Assembly (NCBI GenBank): GCA_963695085.1
Contig: CAVOFV010000001.1
Span: 370,231 to 434,230 of the forward strand
Length of the DNA: 64,000 nucleotides
Reading direction: 5' to 3'
Origin: SG8-30 sp963695085
GTDB taxonomy: Bacteria > Pseudomonadota > Gammaproteobacteria > Steroidobacterales > Steroidobacteraceae
Shown here: positions 34,765 through 43,296 of the stretch, in pieces
Layout: every line of letters begins with the position of its first letter
Numbering within the stretch: position 1 is the first letter of the stretch
Notes under the pieces: generated by a model
Told to the model about the DNA's origin: nothing
Seen by the model: only the letters and a program-made list of their open reading frames with translations
The model's database searches: none
Made by a program: the position numbers and the translations under genes

Positions 34765-34903
34765 TCTGCCGCTCCCTGGCGGGACCCGTCCCGGGTCCCG
34801 CTTCTGTCTCTCAGGTCCTGCCGCGCCGGGTGCGCCACTGCGGCGGTCGGGCGGTTATAGTGATGTCCTTAGCATAGCCGATCCCGGACAAGAGCCGATC
34901 TCC

Positions 34904-36262
34904 ATGGCCGCCGACCGACACAGCATGTCCGCCGTAGACGCGGCCTGGATGCGCATGGACCGGCCGACCAACCTGATGATGGTGGTCGGCGTGCTGGTGT
35001 TCGAGCGGCCGCTCGACTACCGCCGCTTCCGCAAGCTGATCGCCGGGCGTTTCCTGCGTTTCGAGCGCTTCCGCTGCCGCCCCGTCGATGACGTCGTCGG
35101 CGCCTCGTGGCAGCCGCACGCCGGCTTCGAGCTCGATGCCCACCTGCGGCGCGTCGCGCTGCCGGCGCCGGCCGGCCAGCGCGAGCTGGAGGCGCTGGTC
35201 TCCGACCTGGCCGGCACGCAACTGGACCGCCGCCGGCCGCTGTGGCAGTTCCAGTTCGTCGAGAATTACCTGCGCGGCTCGGCGGTCATCGTACGCATCC
35301 ACCACTGCTACGCCGACGGCATCGCGCTGGCGCGCGTCTTCATGTCGCTGACCGACGGCGCCAGGCCCCTGCCCGCTGCGGCCAGCGGGCCCGCCGGCGG
35401 ACGGCTCGACGCCCTGCTGGCGGGCGGCGCGGGCTGGCTCGGCCGCCTCGGCGACAGCGTGCTGCACCCGCAGGTCGTCAACGAACTGGCCGGCAAGGCC
35501 CTGGGCGCAACGCTGGAACTGACGCGTGTCGCGCTGCTGCCGGACGATCCACCCACCTCGCTGAAGGGCCCGCTCGGCACGCGCAAGATCGCTGCCTGGG
35601 CCGAACCCCTGCCGCTGGCCGAGGTGCGCACCGTCGCGCGCGCGCTGGGCTGCACCGTCAACGACGTGGTCATGGCGGCGGTCGCCGGCGCGCTGGGCGG
35701 TTACCTGCGCGAGCGCGGCGAGGACAGCGAGGACCTGACGCTGCGCGCCACCGTGCCGTTCAACCTGCGCGATCCGGCGGATGCCATGGAGCTGGGCAAT
35801 CACTTCGGGCTGGTGTTCCTGGACCTGCCGGTCGGCGTACGTGACCCGCTGCAGCGCGTGTGGGCCGTGCGCGAGACGATGTGCGCGCTGAAGCGCTCAC
35901 CGCAGCCGGCGGTCATGCTCGGGCTCATGACGGCGCTCGGCCTGGCGGGTGTAGCGGTGCAGAACGCCGCGGTCGACCTGCTGTCGCGCAAGGCGACGCT
36001 GGTGGCGACCAATGTGCCCGGGCCGACCGAGGCCCTGCGGCTGGCCGGCCAGCCGGTATCGCAGGCGATCTTCTGGGTGCCGCAGTCGGGCGACATCGGC
36101 CTGGGACTCAGCATCCTGAGCCACTCGGGCCAGCTGCAGTTCGGCGTGCTCGCGGATCGCCGCAGGATCGCCGACCCGCGGCAACTGGTCGCGCGTTTTG
36201 CGGCGGAATTCGAGGCAATCGTGCTGGCCGCGCTGCTGGGTCCCTTGCTGCCGCACGCCTGA
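34904..36262 (+). CDS. Wax ester synthase / diacylglycerol acyltransferase (WS/DGAT)
   Basis: A 452-residue acyltransferase of the condensation-domain-like WS/DGAT family. The active-site motif HHxxxDG is present as IHHCYADGIALARVF near residue 130. The RRPLWQFQFVENY (PLW) and NDVVMAAVAGAL motifs fit the family. It esterifies acyl-CoA with fatty alcohol or diacylglycerol to form wax esters or triacylglycerol, at the inner membrane and on lipid bodies. Divergent from the acyl-CoA reductase with 139 bp between. A second ATG at 34925 (MSAVDAAWMRMD) aligns better with the usual family N-terminus. Confidence 0.9.
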   Translation: MAADRHSMSAVDAAWMRMDRPTNLMMVVGVLVFERPLDYRRFRKLIAGRFLRFERFRCRPVDDVVGASWQPHAGFELDAHLRRVALPAPAGQRELEALVSDLAGTQLDRRRPLWQFQFVENYLRGSAVIVRIHHCYADGIALARVFMSLTDGARPLPAAASGPAGGRLDALLAGGAGWLGRLGDSVLHPQVVNELAGKALGATLELTRVALLPDDPPTSLKGPLGTRKIAAWAEPLPLAEVRTVARALGCTVNDVVMAAVAGALGGYLRERGEDSEDLTLRATVPFNLRDPADAMELGNHFGLVFLDLPVGVRDPLQRVWAVRETMCALKRSPQPAVMLGLMTALGLAGVAVQNAAVDLLSRKATLVATNVPGPTEALRLAGQPVSQAIFWVPQSGDIGLGLSILSHSGQLQFGVLADRRRIADPRQLVARFAAEFEAIVLAALLGPLLPHA

Positions 36263-36270
36263 CCCGGGGC

Positions 36271-37128
36271 TCAGGCCAATTCGGCCTTCGCCTGCTCGAC
36301 GTCCAGCCGCTGCATCGCATCCGCCGGCTTGCAGGCAGCGGCCTTCCTGTACAGCCTGACCGCCTCGTCGTGCTTGCGGTCGCCCTCGAGCATCAGCAGC
36401 CCGTTCGCGTACTCGACATAGGCGATGGCGGCCTGGCCGTTGAGCTTGATGGCCTGCTCGAAATGGCGCACGGCAGTGGCCTTGTCCGCGCCATAGGTGA
36501 GCCGGCCGGCCAGCGCGCCGACCTTGTCGATGATCTCGGCGTGGTAGGCGCCCAGCGCGATGTGCGCATCGGCATGGCGCGCTTCCAGCTTGATCGCCTC
36601 GTCCAGCGCCTCGCGCACCTTGCCGCCTACGCCCTCGCCCAGTGCCTTCAGCACGGAGATGCGTTGCGCGTAGCGGCCGAGCGCGAAGGCATGGAAGTAC
36701 CAGGCATTCGCATAGGCAGGCAGCTTGCGGCAGGCATCCGCGCCGCGCGCCGCGGCTTCCGTCAGCAGCTTCACGGCCCGCTTGTCGTCTTCCTCCAGGT
36801 AGGTGCAGTACACCGCAGCCGCCTTGTTGGCGACCGATGCGCCAAATGCCCCGAGCGCGGCACCAGCTTCGACGGCCTCGCGGAAATCGCCGCGATGGAA
36901 GGCCCGCCAGGCCTCCTGCAGCCCGGCGGCAAGTGCTTCGTAACTGCCCTTGAAGCCCGGCGGCTGGCCGCCCGGCTTGCCGCCGGCGAGCGGCTTGAGT
37001 GCCTCCTGGTCCGGATACGGCTCGCAGTCGCCGGCATGCAACCGGCCCCACGCCTTCGCGAGCGCCGGCCCCGCATAGTCGTACGCCTTCCTGTCGTAGG
37101 GGAACTTCACCCACTGCGCGCCGGCCAT
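36271..37128 (-). CDS. TPR-like repeat protein of unknown function
   Basis: 285 residues, no signal peptide. The C-terminal two thirds consist of TPR-like helical pairs (KLEARHADAHIALGAYHAEI, AVRHFEQAIKLNGQAAIAYV, EAVRLYRKAAACKPADAMQR). The N-terminal part, with WVKFPYDRKAYDYAGPALAK and a Gly/Pro linker, matches nothing I recognise. The ATG at 37128 follows AGGAGG by six bases; a GTG at 37134 is too close to that site. It lies among lipid-storage genes but its role is unknown. Confidence 0.75.
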   Translation of the reverse strand: MAGAQWVKFPYDRKAYDYAGPALAKAWGRLHAGDCEPYPDQEALKPLAGGKPGGQPPGFKGSYEALAAGLQEAWRAFHRGDFREAVEAGAALGAFGASVANKAAAVYCTYLEEDDKRAVKLLTEAAARGADACRKLPAYANAWYFHAFALGRYAQRISVLKALGEGVGGKVREALDEAIKLEARHADAHIALGAYHAEIIDKVGALAGRLTYGADKATAVRHFEQAIKLNGQAAIAYVEYANGLLMLEGDRKHDEAVRLYRKAAACKPADAMQRLDVEQAKAELA

Positions 37129-37254
37129 TGGCACCCTCCTGCGGCAACTACGGACCCCGCACTCTGCCGCATCCTCAGGGCGCGGCAGGCCGGAATCAGG
37201 TTATTCTTGCGCACACGTTAACGGTATCGAGCCGCAGGCGGCAAGGAGTCGACG

Positions 37255-37779
37255 ATGGCAGTGAAGAAGAAGGGCAAGCTCAGTGGCGGCGGCGCCGGCA
37301 AGGGCGAGGCCAGGCGGGACCCGAATCTGCTCCTGTCAGCCAACCAGATCTGGATGGCCGGGCTGGGAGCGCTGTCGCGCACCCAGGAGGGCGGGACCAA
37401 GGTCTTCGACGAGCTGGTCCGCGAGGGCTCGAAGCTGCAGGGCACCGCTCTGGACGCAGCGCAGAAAGTCGTGAGGGACGCGCTGCAGGGCGCGCAGAAG
37501 ACCGTCAACCGCAAAGTGGACGACGTGCGCGGCCAGGCGACCGAAACCTGGGACAATCTCGAGAAGATCTTTCAGAGCCGCGTGCAGCGTGCCCTGCACC
37601 AGCTTGGCATGCCGACCGCCGAGGAAATCACCGCGCTGACGCGCAAGGTGAACGATCTGACGCACAGCGTGGACCGGCTGGCCAAGGCGGGCCCGGCGAA
37701 GAAGAAGCGGCCGGCGGCCCGCAAGAAGGCCACCACCAGGCGCAGCAAGGGCAAGACCGCCACCGGCGGCGGGACATAA
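37255..37779 (+). CDS. Phasin-family granule-associated protein (PhaI/PhaF-like)
   Basis: 174 residues. The central phasin-type helix (about 25-130) begins LLLSANQIWMAGLGALSRTQ and continues with amphipathic segments including KVFDELVREGSKLQG. The tail is a Lys/Ala-rich, histone-like segment (KKKRPAARKKATTRRSKGK), as in Pseudomonas PhaF, which binds DNA and distributes granules. AAGGAG precedes the ATG. Phasins coat polyhydroxyalkanoate granules, and related proteins coat neutral-lipid bodies. No PHA synthase is in the window; the wax ester genes are adjacent. Confidence 0.85.
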   Translation: MAVKKKGKLSGGGAGKGEARRDPNLLLSANQIWMAGLGALSRTQEGGTKVFDELVREGSKLQGTALDAAQKVVRDALQGAQKTVNRKVDDVRGQATETWDNLEKIFQSRVQRALHQLGMPTAEEITALTRKVNDLTHSVDRLAKAGPAKKKRPAARKKATTRRSKGKTATGGGT

Positions 37780-37803
37780 GGCGAACGCCGGCGGGCGGCC
37801 GCA

Positions 37804-39027
37804 GTGCTGACCCCGCAGCTGGCGCGCAGGCCGAGGGCCGCGGGCAAGCGTGTGGCGATGGCGCTGGCCGGCGGCGGCCCACTGGGCGCGTTCTTCGAGC
37901 TGGGCGCCCTGCAGGCACTGACGGAAAGCGTCGAAGGTCTCGACCTGACCCAGTTGCACGCCTATGTCGGTGTCAGTTCCGGCTCGTTGCTCGCCGCGTG
38001 CCTCGCCAACGGGCTCACGCCGGTGGACATGGGCCGGCTGGTGATCGCCAACGAGACCGGCGAGTTCCCGGCCGGTCCCGGCATGTTCCTGCACCCCGCC
38101 TACGGCGAATTCGCGAGCCGCGCGCTGCGGCTGCCACGCCTCACGCTCAAGGTGCTCGGCTACTACGCGCGCGCGCCGCTATCGAGAAACCTCGCCGAGG
38201 TGCTCGATCCGCTGACCGAGGCGCTGCCGACCGGGCTGTTCGACAGCGCACCCTTCGAGCGCTTCATCGGCCAGTTGTTCAGCACGCACGGACGCACCAA
38301 CGACTTCCGCAAGCTCGAGCGACGGTTGTTCATCGTGGCCACGGACCTGAACACGGGCGAGGCCACACGCTTTGGCGAACCGGGCATGGACGACGTGCCA
38401 ATTTCGAAGGCGATCCAGGCCAGCACTGCGCTACCCGGCCTGTACCCGCCGCTCGCGATCGACGGCCATGTCTATGCGGATGGTGCGCTGCTGCGCACGA
38501 TGCACGCGTCGCTGGTGCTCGATGCGGGTGCCGACCTCGTGATCTGCATCAATCCGCTGGTGTCGTACGATGCATCGTCGCGCGGCCGACACCCAGCGTC
38601 CGCCGACCTCACCGAGCATGGCCTGACGGTCGTGCTGGGCCAGACGTTTCGCTCGCTGATCCAGTCACGGATGCTGGTCGGCATGGCTGCGTACCGCTCG
38701 CGCTACCCGAGGTCCGACATCCTGCTGTTCGAGCCGGACCGCGACGACAAGCAGATGTTCTTCGCCAACGTGTTCCGCTATGCCGACCGGCGGCGGCTGG
38801 TCGACCACGCCTACCAGCGGGTGCGCGCCGACCTGCGCGCGCACGCCGCGGAACTGGAGCCGGTGCTCGCCCGGCACGGCCTGCGGCTCAACATGGCCGC
38901 GCTGCGCGCCCGCAATCGCAGTTTCCATGCTTCCATCGACCGGCAGCGGCGCGCCAACGAACGGGTCGTCGGCGACCTGCGGCGCACGCTCGACCGGCTG
39001 GACAGGCTGGTCGGGCCGGGCGCCTGA
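37804..39027 (+). CDS. Patatin-like phospholipase
   Basis: 407 residues. The patatin core has an oxyanion glycine loop (ALAGGGPLGAFFELGALQAL), nucleophile elbow GVSSGSLLAACLANG with Ser about residue 61, and the DG dyad in HVYADGALLRTMHA. It is a likely serine acyl hydrolase acting on phospholipids or stored lipid. The N-terminus has no signal peptide, so it is cytoplasmic. The GTG start at 37804 lies 24 bp after the phasin stop, suggesting co-transcription. Polyester or lipid-body mobilisation is a reasonable but unproven role. Confidence 0.88.
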   Translation: MLTPQLARRPRAAGKRVAMALAGGGPLGAFFELGALQALTESVEGLDLTQLHAYVGVSSGSLLAACLANGLTPVDMGRLVIANETGEFPAGPGMFLHPAYGEFASRALRLPRLTLKVLGYYARAPLSRNLAEVLDPLTEALPTGLFDSAPFERFIGQLFSTHGRTNDFRKLERRLFIVATDLNTGEATRFGEPGMDDVPISKAIQASTALPGLYPPLAIDGHVYADGALLRTMHASLVLDAGADLVICINPLVSYDASSRGRHPASADLTEHGLTVVLGQTFRSLIQSRMLVGMAAYRSRYPRSDILLFEPDRDDKQMFFANVFRYADRRRLVDHAYQRVRADLRAHAAELEPVLARHGLRLNMAALRARNRSFHASIDRQRRANERVVGDLRRTLDRLDRLVGPGA

Positions 39028-39061
39028 ACGGGTAAGGCGGCGCACGCCAGGGAGCCTGCCG

Positions 39062-39751
39062 GTGTTCGACTCGGCGCAACGTGCCACGGCCCGACGACGA
39101 CTCGAGGCGCTGGTCGCGCGCCGCGCCGCGGCGCGGCGCCGCGTGACCGGCGACCCGGCACTCGGCGCGTGCGTGCGCGCGCTCGAAGCCTATCAGGCGC
39201 GGCGGCTCGCGCTGACGCATGCCGACCTGCACGGCGACGAACGCTACCGGCTCGCCGTCGACTTCTTCCTCGAGGACCTGTACGGGCCGCAGGACCTGTC
39301 GGAGCGCGACGCGCAGATGGTGCGCGCGCTGGACAAGCTGGCGCGTTTCCTGCCGCTCGCCGGGCTGTCGGCGCTGGCGCACGCCTTCGAGCTGCACGTG
39401 GTGACCGTGGAACTGGACGCCGCCACCGCCGCCCGGCTGGCGGGACCCGCGGTGCCCGATGACCGTGCCTACGCGCTCGCCTACCGTGCCACCGGCCGCC
39501 GGGGCGACCGCGAACGGCAGATCGAGTTGCTCGGCGTGGTCGGCGAATTGCTGGATTCCGTCGCCCACCGGCCGGAAGTCGGCCTGATGGTCCGGCTCGC
39601 TCGCGCGCCGGCGCACGCGGCCGGCTTCGGTCACCTGCAGGAATTCCTGGAGCGGGGCTACCAGGCCTTCCGGGCGATGCGCGGGGCCGACCGATTCCTG
39701 GAAATCGTCATCGGTCGCGAGCGGGCGCTGCTGCAGCGCCTGTTCGGCTGA
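39062..39751 (+). CDS. Conserved-looking protein of unknown function
   Basis: 229 residues from a GTG at 39062 with AGGGA nine bases upstream. It is probably all-helical, rich in Arg, Ala and Leu; a distinctive core is AVDFFLEDLYGPQDLSERDA, followed by charged helices and FLERGYQAFRAMRGADRFLE. No domain is recognised. It follows the patatin gene by 34 bp on the same strand and is probably its operon partner. It converges on purA with a 10-bp gap. Proteins with an FFLEDLYGP-like motif occur in other gammaproteobacteria as far as I recall, but without a function. Confidence 0.7.
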   Translation: MFDSAQRATARRRLEALVARRAAARRRVTGDPALGACVRALEAYQARRLALTHADLHGDERYRLAVDFFLEDLYGPQDLSERDAQMVRALDKLARFLPLAGLSALAHAFELHVVTVELDAATAARLAGPAVPDDRAYALAYRATGRRGDRERQIELLGVVGELLDSVAHRPEVGLMVRLARAPAHAAGFGHLQEFLERGYQAFRAMRGADRFLEIVIGRERALLQRLFG

Positions 39752-39761
39752 CACGCACTGA

Positions 39762-41045
39762 TCAGCCGAACGGGTGACGCCGCAGGACAGTCTGCGCGCG
39801 ATCCGGCCCGGTGGAGACGATGTCCACCGGCACGCCGGCCAGCTGCTCGACGCGTTCCAGGAAGGCGCGCGCCCTGGCCGGCAGGGCGTCATGCTGCGCC
39901 ACGCCGGCGGTCGGCTCCCGCCAGCCGGGCAACTCCTCGTAGACCGGCTCGCAGTCCGCCAGGTCGTCGGCCAGCAACGGCGGCGCTTCGCGCACGCTGC
40001 CGGCCCGCCGGTAGCCGACGCAGATGCGGACCGTCTCCAGACCGTCCAGCACGTCGAGCTTGGTGACGCACAGCGCCGCGATGCCGTTGTTGAGGATGGC
40101 GCGCCTGAGTGCGACGGCATCCAGCCAGCCGGTGCGCCGCGGCCGGCCGGTGACGGCGCCGAACTCGTGCCCGGCGCTGGCCAGGTGGCGACCCGTTGCA
40201 TCGGCCAGCTCGGTCGGAAACGGACCTGCCCCGACCCGCGTCGTATACGCCTTGCTGATGCCAAGCACGAAGTCGATGTGGCGCGGCCCGAGCCCGAGGC
40301 CAACGGCGGCGGCGCCCGCCACCGTATTGGAAGAAGTCACGAACGGGTAGGTGCCGTGGTCCACGTCGAGCAGGGCGCCCTGCGCCCCCTCCAGCAACAC
40401 GTCGCCGCCCGCATCCTGGATCGCGGCCAGCTCGAGGCTGACGTCGGCGACCAGCGGCTTGACGCGTTCGGCCTGCGCCAGGCTTTCATGGAGCACTTCC
40501 CCGGCATCGACCTGCGGCTCGCCGAAGTAGCGATCCAGCAGGAAATTGTGGTACTCGAGCACCGCGCGCAGTTTGTGCTCGAAGCGCTCGGGCCGGAACA
40601 GGTCCGCGACCCGCACGGCGCGCCGCGCGACCTTGTCTTCATAGGCCGGCCCGATGCCGCGGCCGGTCGTGCCGATGGCCGCCGCGCCGCTCGCGCGCTC
40701 ACGCGCCAGGTCGAGCCGCACGTGCGACGGCAGGATCAGCGGGCAGTTGGGGCTGACCCGCAGACGCTCGAGGACCTGCACGCCGCGGCCGGTCAGCATG
40801 TCCACCTCGCGCAACAGCGCCGGCAGCGACAGCACGACGCCGTTGCCGATGAAGCAGCGCACGTGCCCATGCAGGATGCCGGAAGGGATCAGCGACAGGA
40901 CCGTTTTCTGGCCGCCGATGACCAGCGTGTGGCCGGCATTGTGCCCGCCCTGGAAGCGCGCCACCGCGGTGGCGCGCTCGGTGAGCAGGTCGATGACCTT
41001 GCCCTTGCCCTCGTCGCCCCACTGCGCGCCGATGACGACGGCCAT
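39762..41045 (-). CDS. purA: Adenylosuccinate synthetase
   Basis: 427 residues from the ATG at 41045 (MAVVIGAQWGDEGKGKVIDL). The phosphate loop GDEGKG, GGHNAGHTLV, IGTTGRGIGPAYEDK and GPFPTEL motifs are all present. It joins aspartate to IMP with GTP in AMP synthesis. Two upstream in-frame codons (41066, 41081) would add up to 12 residues and reach into the DUF2065 gene. It ends the hfq-hflX-hflK-hflC run as in E. coli. Confidence 0.96.
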   Translation of the reverse strand: MAVVIGAQWGDEGKGKVIDLLTERATAVARFQGGHNAGHTLVIGGQKTVLSLIPSGILHGHVRCFIGNGVVLSLPALLREVDMLTGRGVQVLERLRVSPNCPLILPSHVRLDLARERASGAAAIGTTGRGIGPAYEDKVARRAVRVADLFRPERFEHKLRAVLEYHNFLLDRYFGEPQVDAGEVLHESLAQAERVKPLVADVSLELAAIQDAGGDVLLEGAQGALLDVDHGTYPFVTSSNTVAGAAAVGLGLGPRHIDFVLGISKAYTTRVGAGPFPTELADATGRHLASAGHEFGAVTGRPRRTGWLDAVALRRAILNNGIAALCVTKLDVLDGLETVRICVGYRRAGSVREAPPLLADDLADCEPVYEELPGWREPTAGVAQHDALPARARAFLERVEQLAGVPVDIVSTGPDRAQTVLRRHPFG

Positions 41046-41062
41046 CCTGCCCGCGCCTGCGC

Positions 41063-41260
41063 TCATCCGCGAATCACCCACAGCAGCACGAGTCCCGCGA
41101 TCATGCTCGCAAGGCCCGCGACGCGCAGCTGCGCATCGGGCAGGGACGAGAACAGCGCCATGGTCCGCTTCATGCCCTGCGGGCTCAGGAAAGGCAGCAC
41201 GCCTTCAATCACGAGGTACAGCGCGAAGGCCGTCGCAAGGTCCAGCCAGTCGATCTGCAC
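41063..41260 (-). CDS. DUF2065 (YjeT-like) small membrane protein
   Basis: 65 residues with two membrane helices, ATAFALYLVIEGVLPFLSP and LASMIAGLVLLWVIR. The family occupies exactly this slot between hflC and purA in many gammaproteobacteria. The function is unknown. It lies 6 bp after hflC and is presumably translated from the same message. Confidence 0.9.
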   Translation of the reverse strand: MQIDWLDLATAFALYLVIEGVLPFLSPQGMKRTMALFSSLPDAQLRVAGLASMIAGLVLLWVIRG

Positions 41261-41266
41261 GGTGGC

Positions 41267-42136
41267 TCAGCGGCCGGGCTTGTTCAGGTACTTGAAGAAG
41301 TCTCCGTCAGGCGCCAGCACCAGGATGTCCTCCGGCTTGCCCAGCGAGCGCCGGTAGGCTTCCATGCTGCGGTAGAAGGCGTAGAACTCCGGCTGGCGCT
41401 TGTAGGCAGCCGAATAGATGGCGGCGGACTTGGCGTCGCCTTCGCCGCGGATCTTCTCGGCCTCGCGGGTCGCCTCGGCCAGGATCTCCATGCGTTCGCG
41501 GTCCGCGGCCGCGCGCACCTTCTGGGCGATCTCATCGCCCTCGGCACGCAGTTGCGCGGCCTGCCGCGCGAAGTCCTGCCGCATCCGGTTGAACACCGAG
41601 TCGAGCACGTCGTCCGGCAGGTCGATGCGCTTGACGCGTACGTCGATCAGGGTGATGCCGAGCTGCCGGACCGACTCGCCCGCAAAGGTGAGGATGTCGC
41701 CGATGAACTCCGACCGCTCCGCCGCCACGACCTGCTGGATGGTGCGTCGCGCGATGACGCCCTTGAGTCCGTCCTTCACCAGCTCGGCCAGCCGCATCGC
41801 GCCGACCTCCTCGTCGCCGCCGCTGGTGGACTGGTAGTACTGGGCGACGTCGGAGATGCGCCACTTCACGAAGAAATCGACGTTGAGGATCTTGCCCTCG
41901 CTGGTCAGGAACTGCTCCGACGGGTAGGTGCGCGTCAGCACGCGACGGTCGAAGGTCCGCACGTTGTCAACGAACGGCACCATGAAGTGCAGGCCAGGCT
42001 TGTAGTCCGCGCGGATGATCTCGCCGAAGCGGAATTTGATGGCGAGCTGGGTCTCGCTGACCTGGAACACGCTGTTCGAGCCGACGATGAAGATCACGGC
42101 CGCCGCGATGACGACGGACAGGAAGCGGTTGTTCAT
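41267..42136 (-). CDS. hflC: HflC, SPFH-family modulator of FtsH
   Basis: 289 residues. One N-terminal membrane helix (FLSVVIAAAVIFIVGSNSVF) is followed by an SPFH/band-7 domain (QLAIKFRFGEIIRADYKPGL, DFFVKWRISDVAQYYQ) and a long coiled coil rich in Arg/Glu/Ala (about 190-250). With HflK it forms a cage around the FtsH protease in the inner membrane. Start ATG overlaps the hflK stop, so the subunits are translationally coupled. Confidence 0.95.
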   Translation of the reverse strand: MNNRFLSVVIAAAVIFIVGSNSVFQVSETQLAIKFRFGEIIRADYKPGLHFMVPFVDNVRTFDRRVLTRTYPSEQFLTSEGKILNVDFFVKWRISDVAQYYQSTSGGDEEVGAMRLAELVKDGLKGVIARRTIQQVVAAERSEFIGDILTFAGESVRQLGITLIDVRVKRIDLPDDVLDSVFNRMRQDFARQAAQLRAEGDEIAQKVRAAADRERMEILAEATREAEKIRGEGDAKSAAIYSAAYKRQPEFYAFYRSMEAYRRSLGKPEDILVLAPDGDFFKYLNKPGR

Positions 42137-43272
42137 CAGCGGTCCCCCCTGACGCGCGGGTCAACCTGATTCGCCTGATCGCTCCCGCCGTCCGTGCGCG
42201 GCAACGGCTCGACCGTGACGGTGCCCCGCGGCGTGCGCTGCTCGATCAGCTTGTCGAGCGGCAGGTACAGCATGTTGCCGGTGCCGCGGGTATCGACTAT
42301 CACCTTGGTCGATTTGCTGAGCACCTCTTCCATGGTCTCGAGGTACAGGCGCTGGCGCGTGACCTCCGGCGCCCGCTGGTACTCGGCAGCGATCGCCGTG
42401 AACCGTGAGCTGAGGCCGTCCGCCTCCGCCGTCACGCGCTCGCGGTAGGCGCGCGAGCCTTCCAGCTGGCTGGCAGCGAGGCCGCGTGCCTTCGGCAGGA
42501 TGTCGTTCGCATAGGTCTGGGCGGCCAGGTTGGCGCGGTCGCGGTCTTCGCGGGCCTTGATCGCGTCCTTCTGCGCCGGCGCAACCTGCTCGGGGACGAT
42601 GACGTCCTGCAGGTTGACGCTGATCACCTCGATCCCCGTGTTGTAGGACACGATAGTGCGCTGGATCAGCTCCTTGGTCCGCTGCGAGATCTCCTGGCGG
42701 CCCTTCTCGAGCACGAACTCGAGCTTGCTCTGGCCAATGACCTCGCGGATCGCGCTCTCGCTGACTTCCTGCAGCGTGCTCTCGGGATCCCGCACGTTGA
42801 AGGCGAACTGCACGGGGTCGAAGCGGCGGTATTGCACCGCGAGGTTGATGCCGACCAGCGCCTCGTCCTGGGTCAGCATGCGCGTCCGGTCCTCGAAGCT
42901 GCGGAACTCTGCAACGTTGACCGTGAGCTTGCGCTCGATGGGCCACGGCAGGTGCCAGCGCAGTCCGGGCTGCGTCGTCTCGACGTAGCGCCCGAAGCGC
43001 GTGATGACGGCGCGCTCCGCCGCGTCATTCTGGTAGACGCCGGTCATCGCCCACAGGCCCAGCACGATGATCGCGATGTAACCAAATCTGAACGGCATGC
43101 CGCCGGGTGCCGCGCCACCATTGGTCGGCCGTGGGCCGGACGGCCCGCCGCCAAACATGGACTTCAGCCGCCGCTGCAGGTTGCGCACGACCTCATCGAG
43201 GTCGGGCGGTCCCTTTTCCGGCCGCCGCTGCCACGGATTCGGGTTCTTGCCTGAGTCGTCGTTCCAGGGCAT
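42136..43272 (-). CDS. hflK: HflK, SPFH-family modulator of FtsH
   Basis: 378 residues. A Gly/Pro-rich cytoplasmic N-terminus (MPWNDDSGKNPNPWQRRPEK) leads to a single helix (YIAIIVLGLWAMTGVYQ), then the SPFH domain (ERAVITRFGRYVETTQPGLR) and a coiled coil. Partner of HflC in the FtsH-HflKC complex. The tail ends in charged residues (SDQANQVDPRVRGDR). Its stop shares bases with the hflC start. Confidence 0.95.
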   Translation of the reverse strand: MPWNDDSGKNPNPWQRRPEKGPPDLDEVVRNLQRRLKSMFGGGPSGPRPTNGGAAPGGMPFRFGYIAIIVLGLWAMTGVYQNDAAERAVITRFGRYVETTQPGLRWHLPWPIERKLTVNVAEFRSFEDRTRMLTQDEALVGINLAVQYRRFDPVQFAFNVRDPESTLQEVSESAIREVIGQSKLEFVLEKGRQEISQRTKELIQRTIVSYNTGIEVISVNLQDVIVPEQVAPAQKDAIKAREDRDRANLAAQTYANDILPKARGLAASQLEGSRAYRERVTAEADGLSSRFTAIAAEYQRAPEVTRQRLYLETMEEVLSKSTKVIVDTRGTGNMLYLPLDKLIEQRTPRGTVTVEPLPRTDGGSDQANQVDPRVRGDR

Positions 43273-43296
43273 GTCATACGCTCGGTAGTTTGGGAG

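Noticed and set aside
32782..34860. A 692-codon open frame opposite the fatty acyl-CoA reductase gene
   Set aside because: Long antisense frames are common in GC-rich DNA; its product is His/Arg/Val-rich with no motif, while the other strand has two complete reductase domains.
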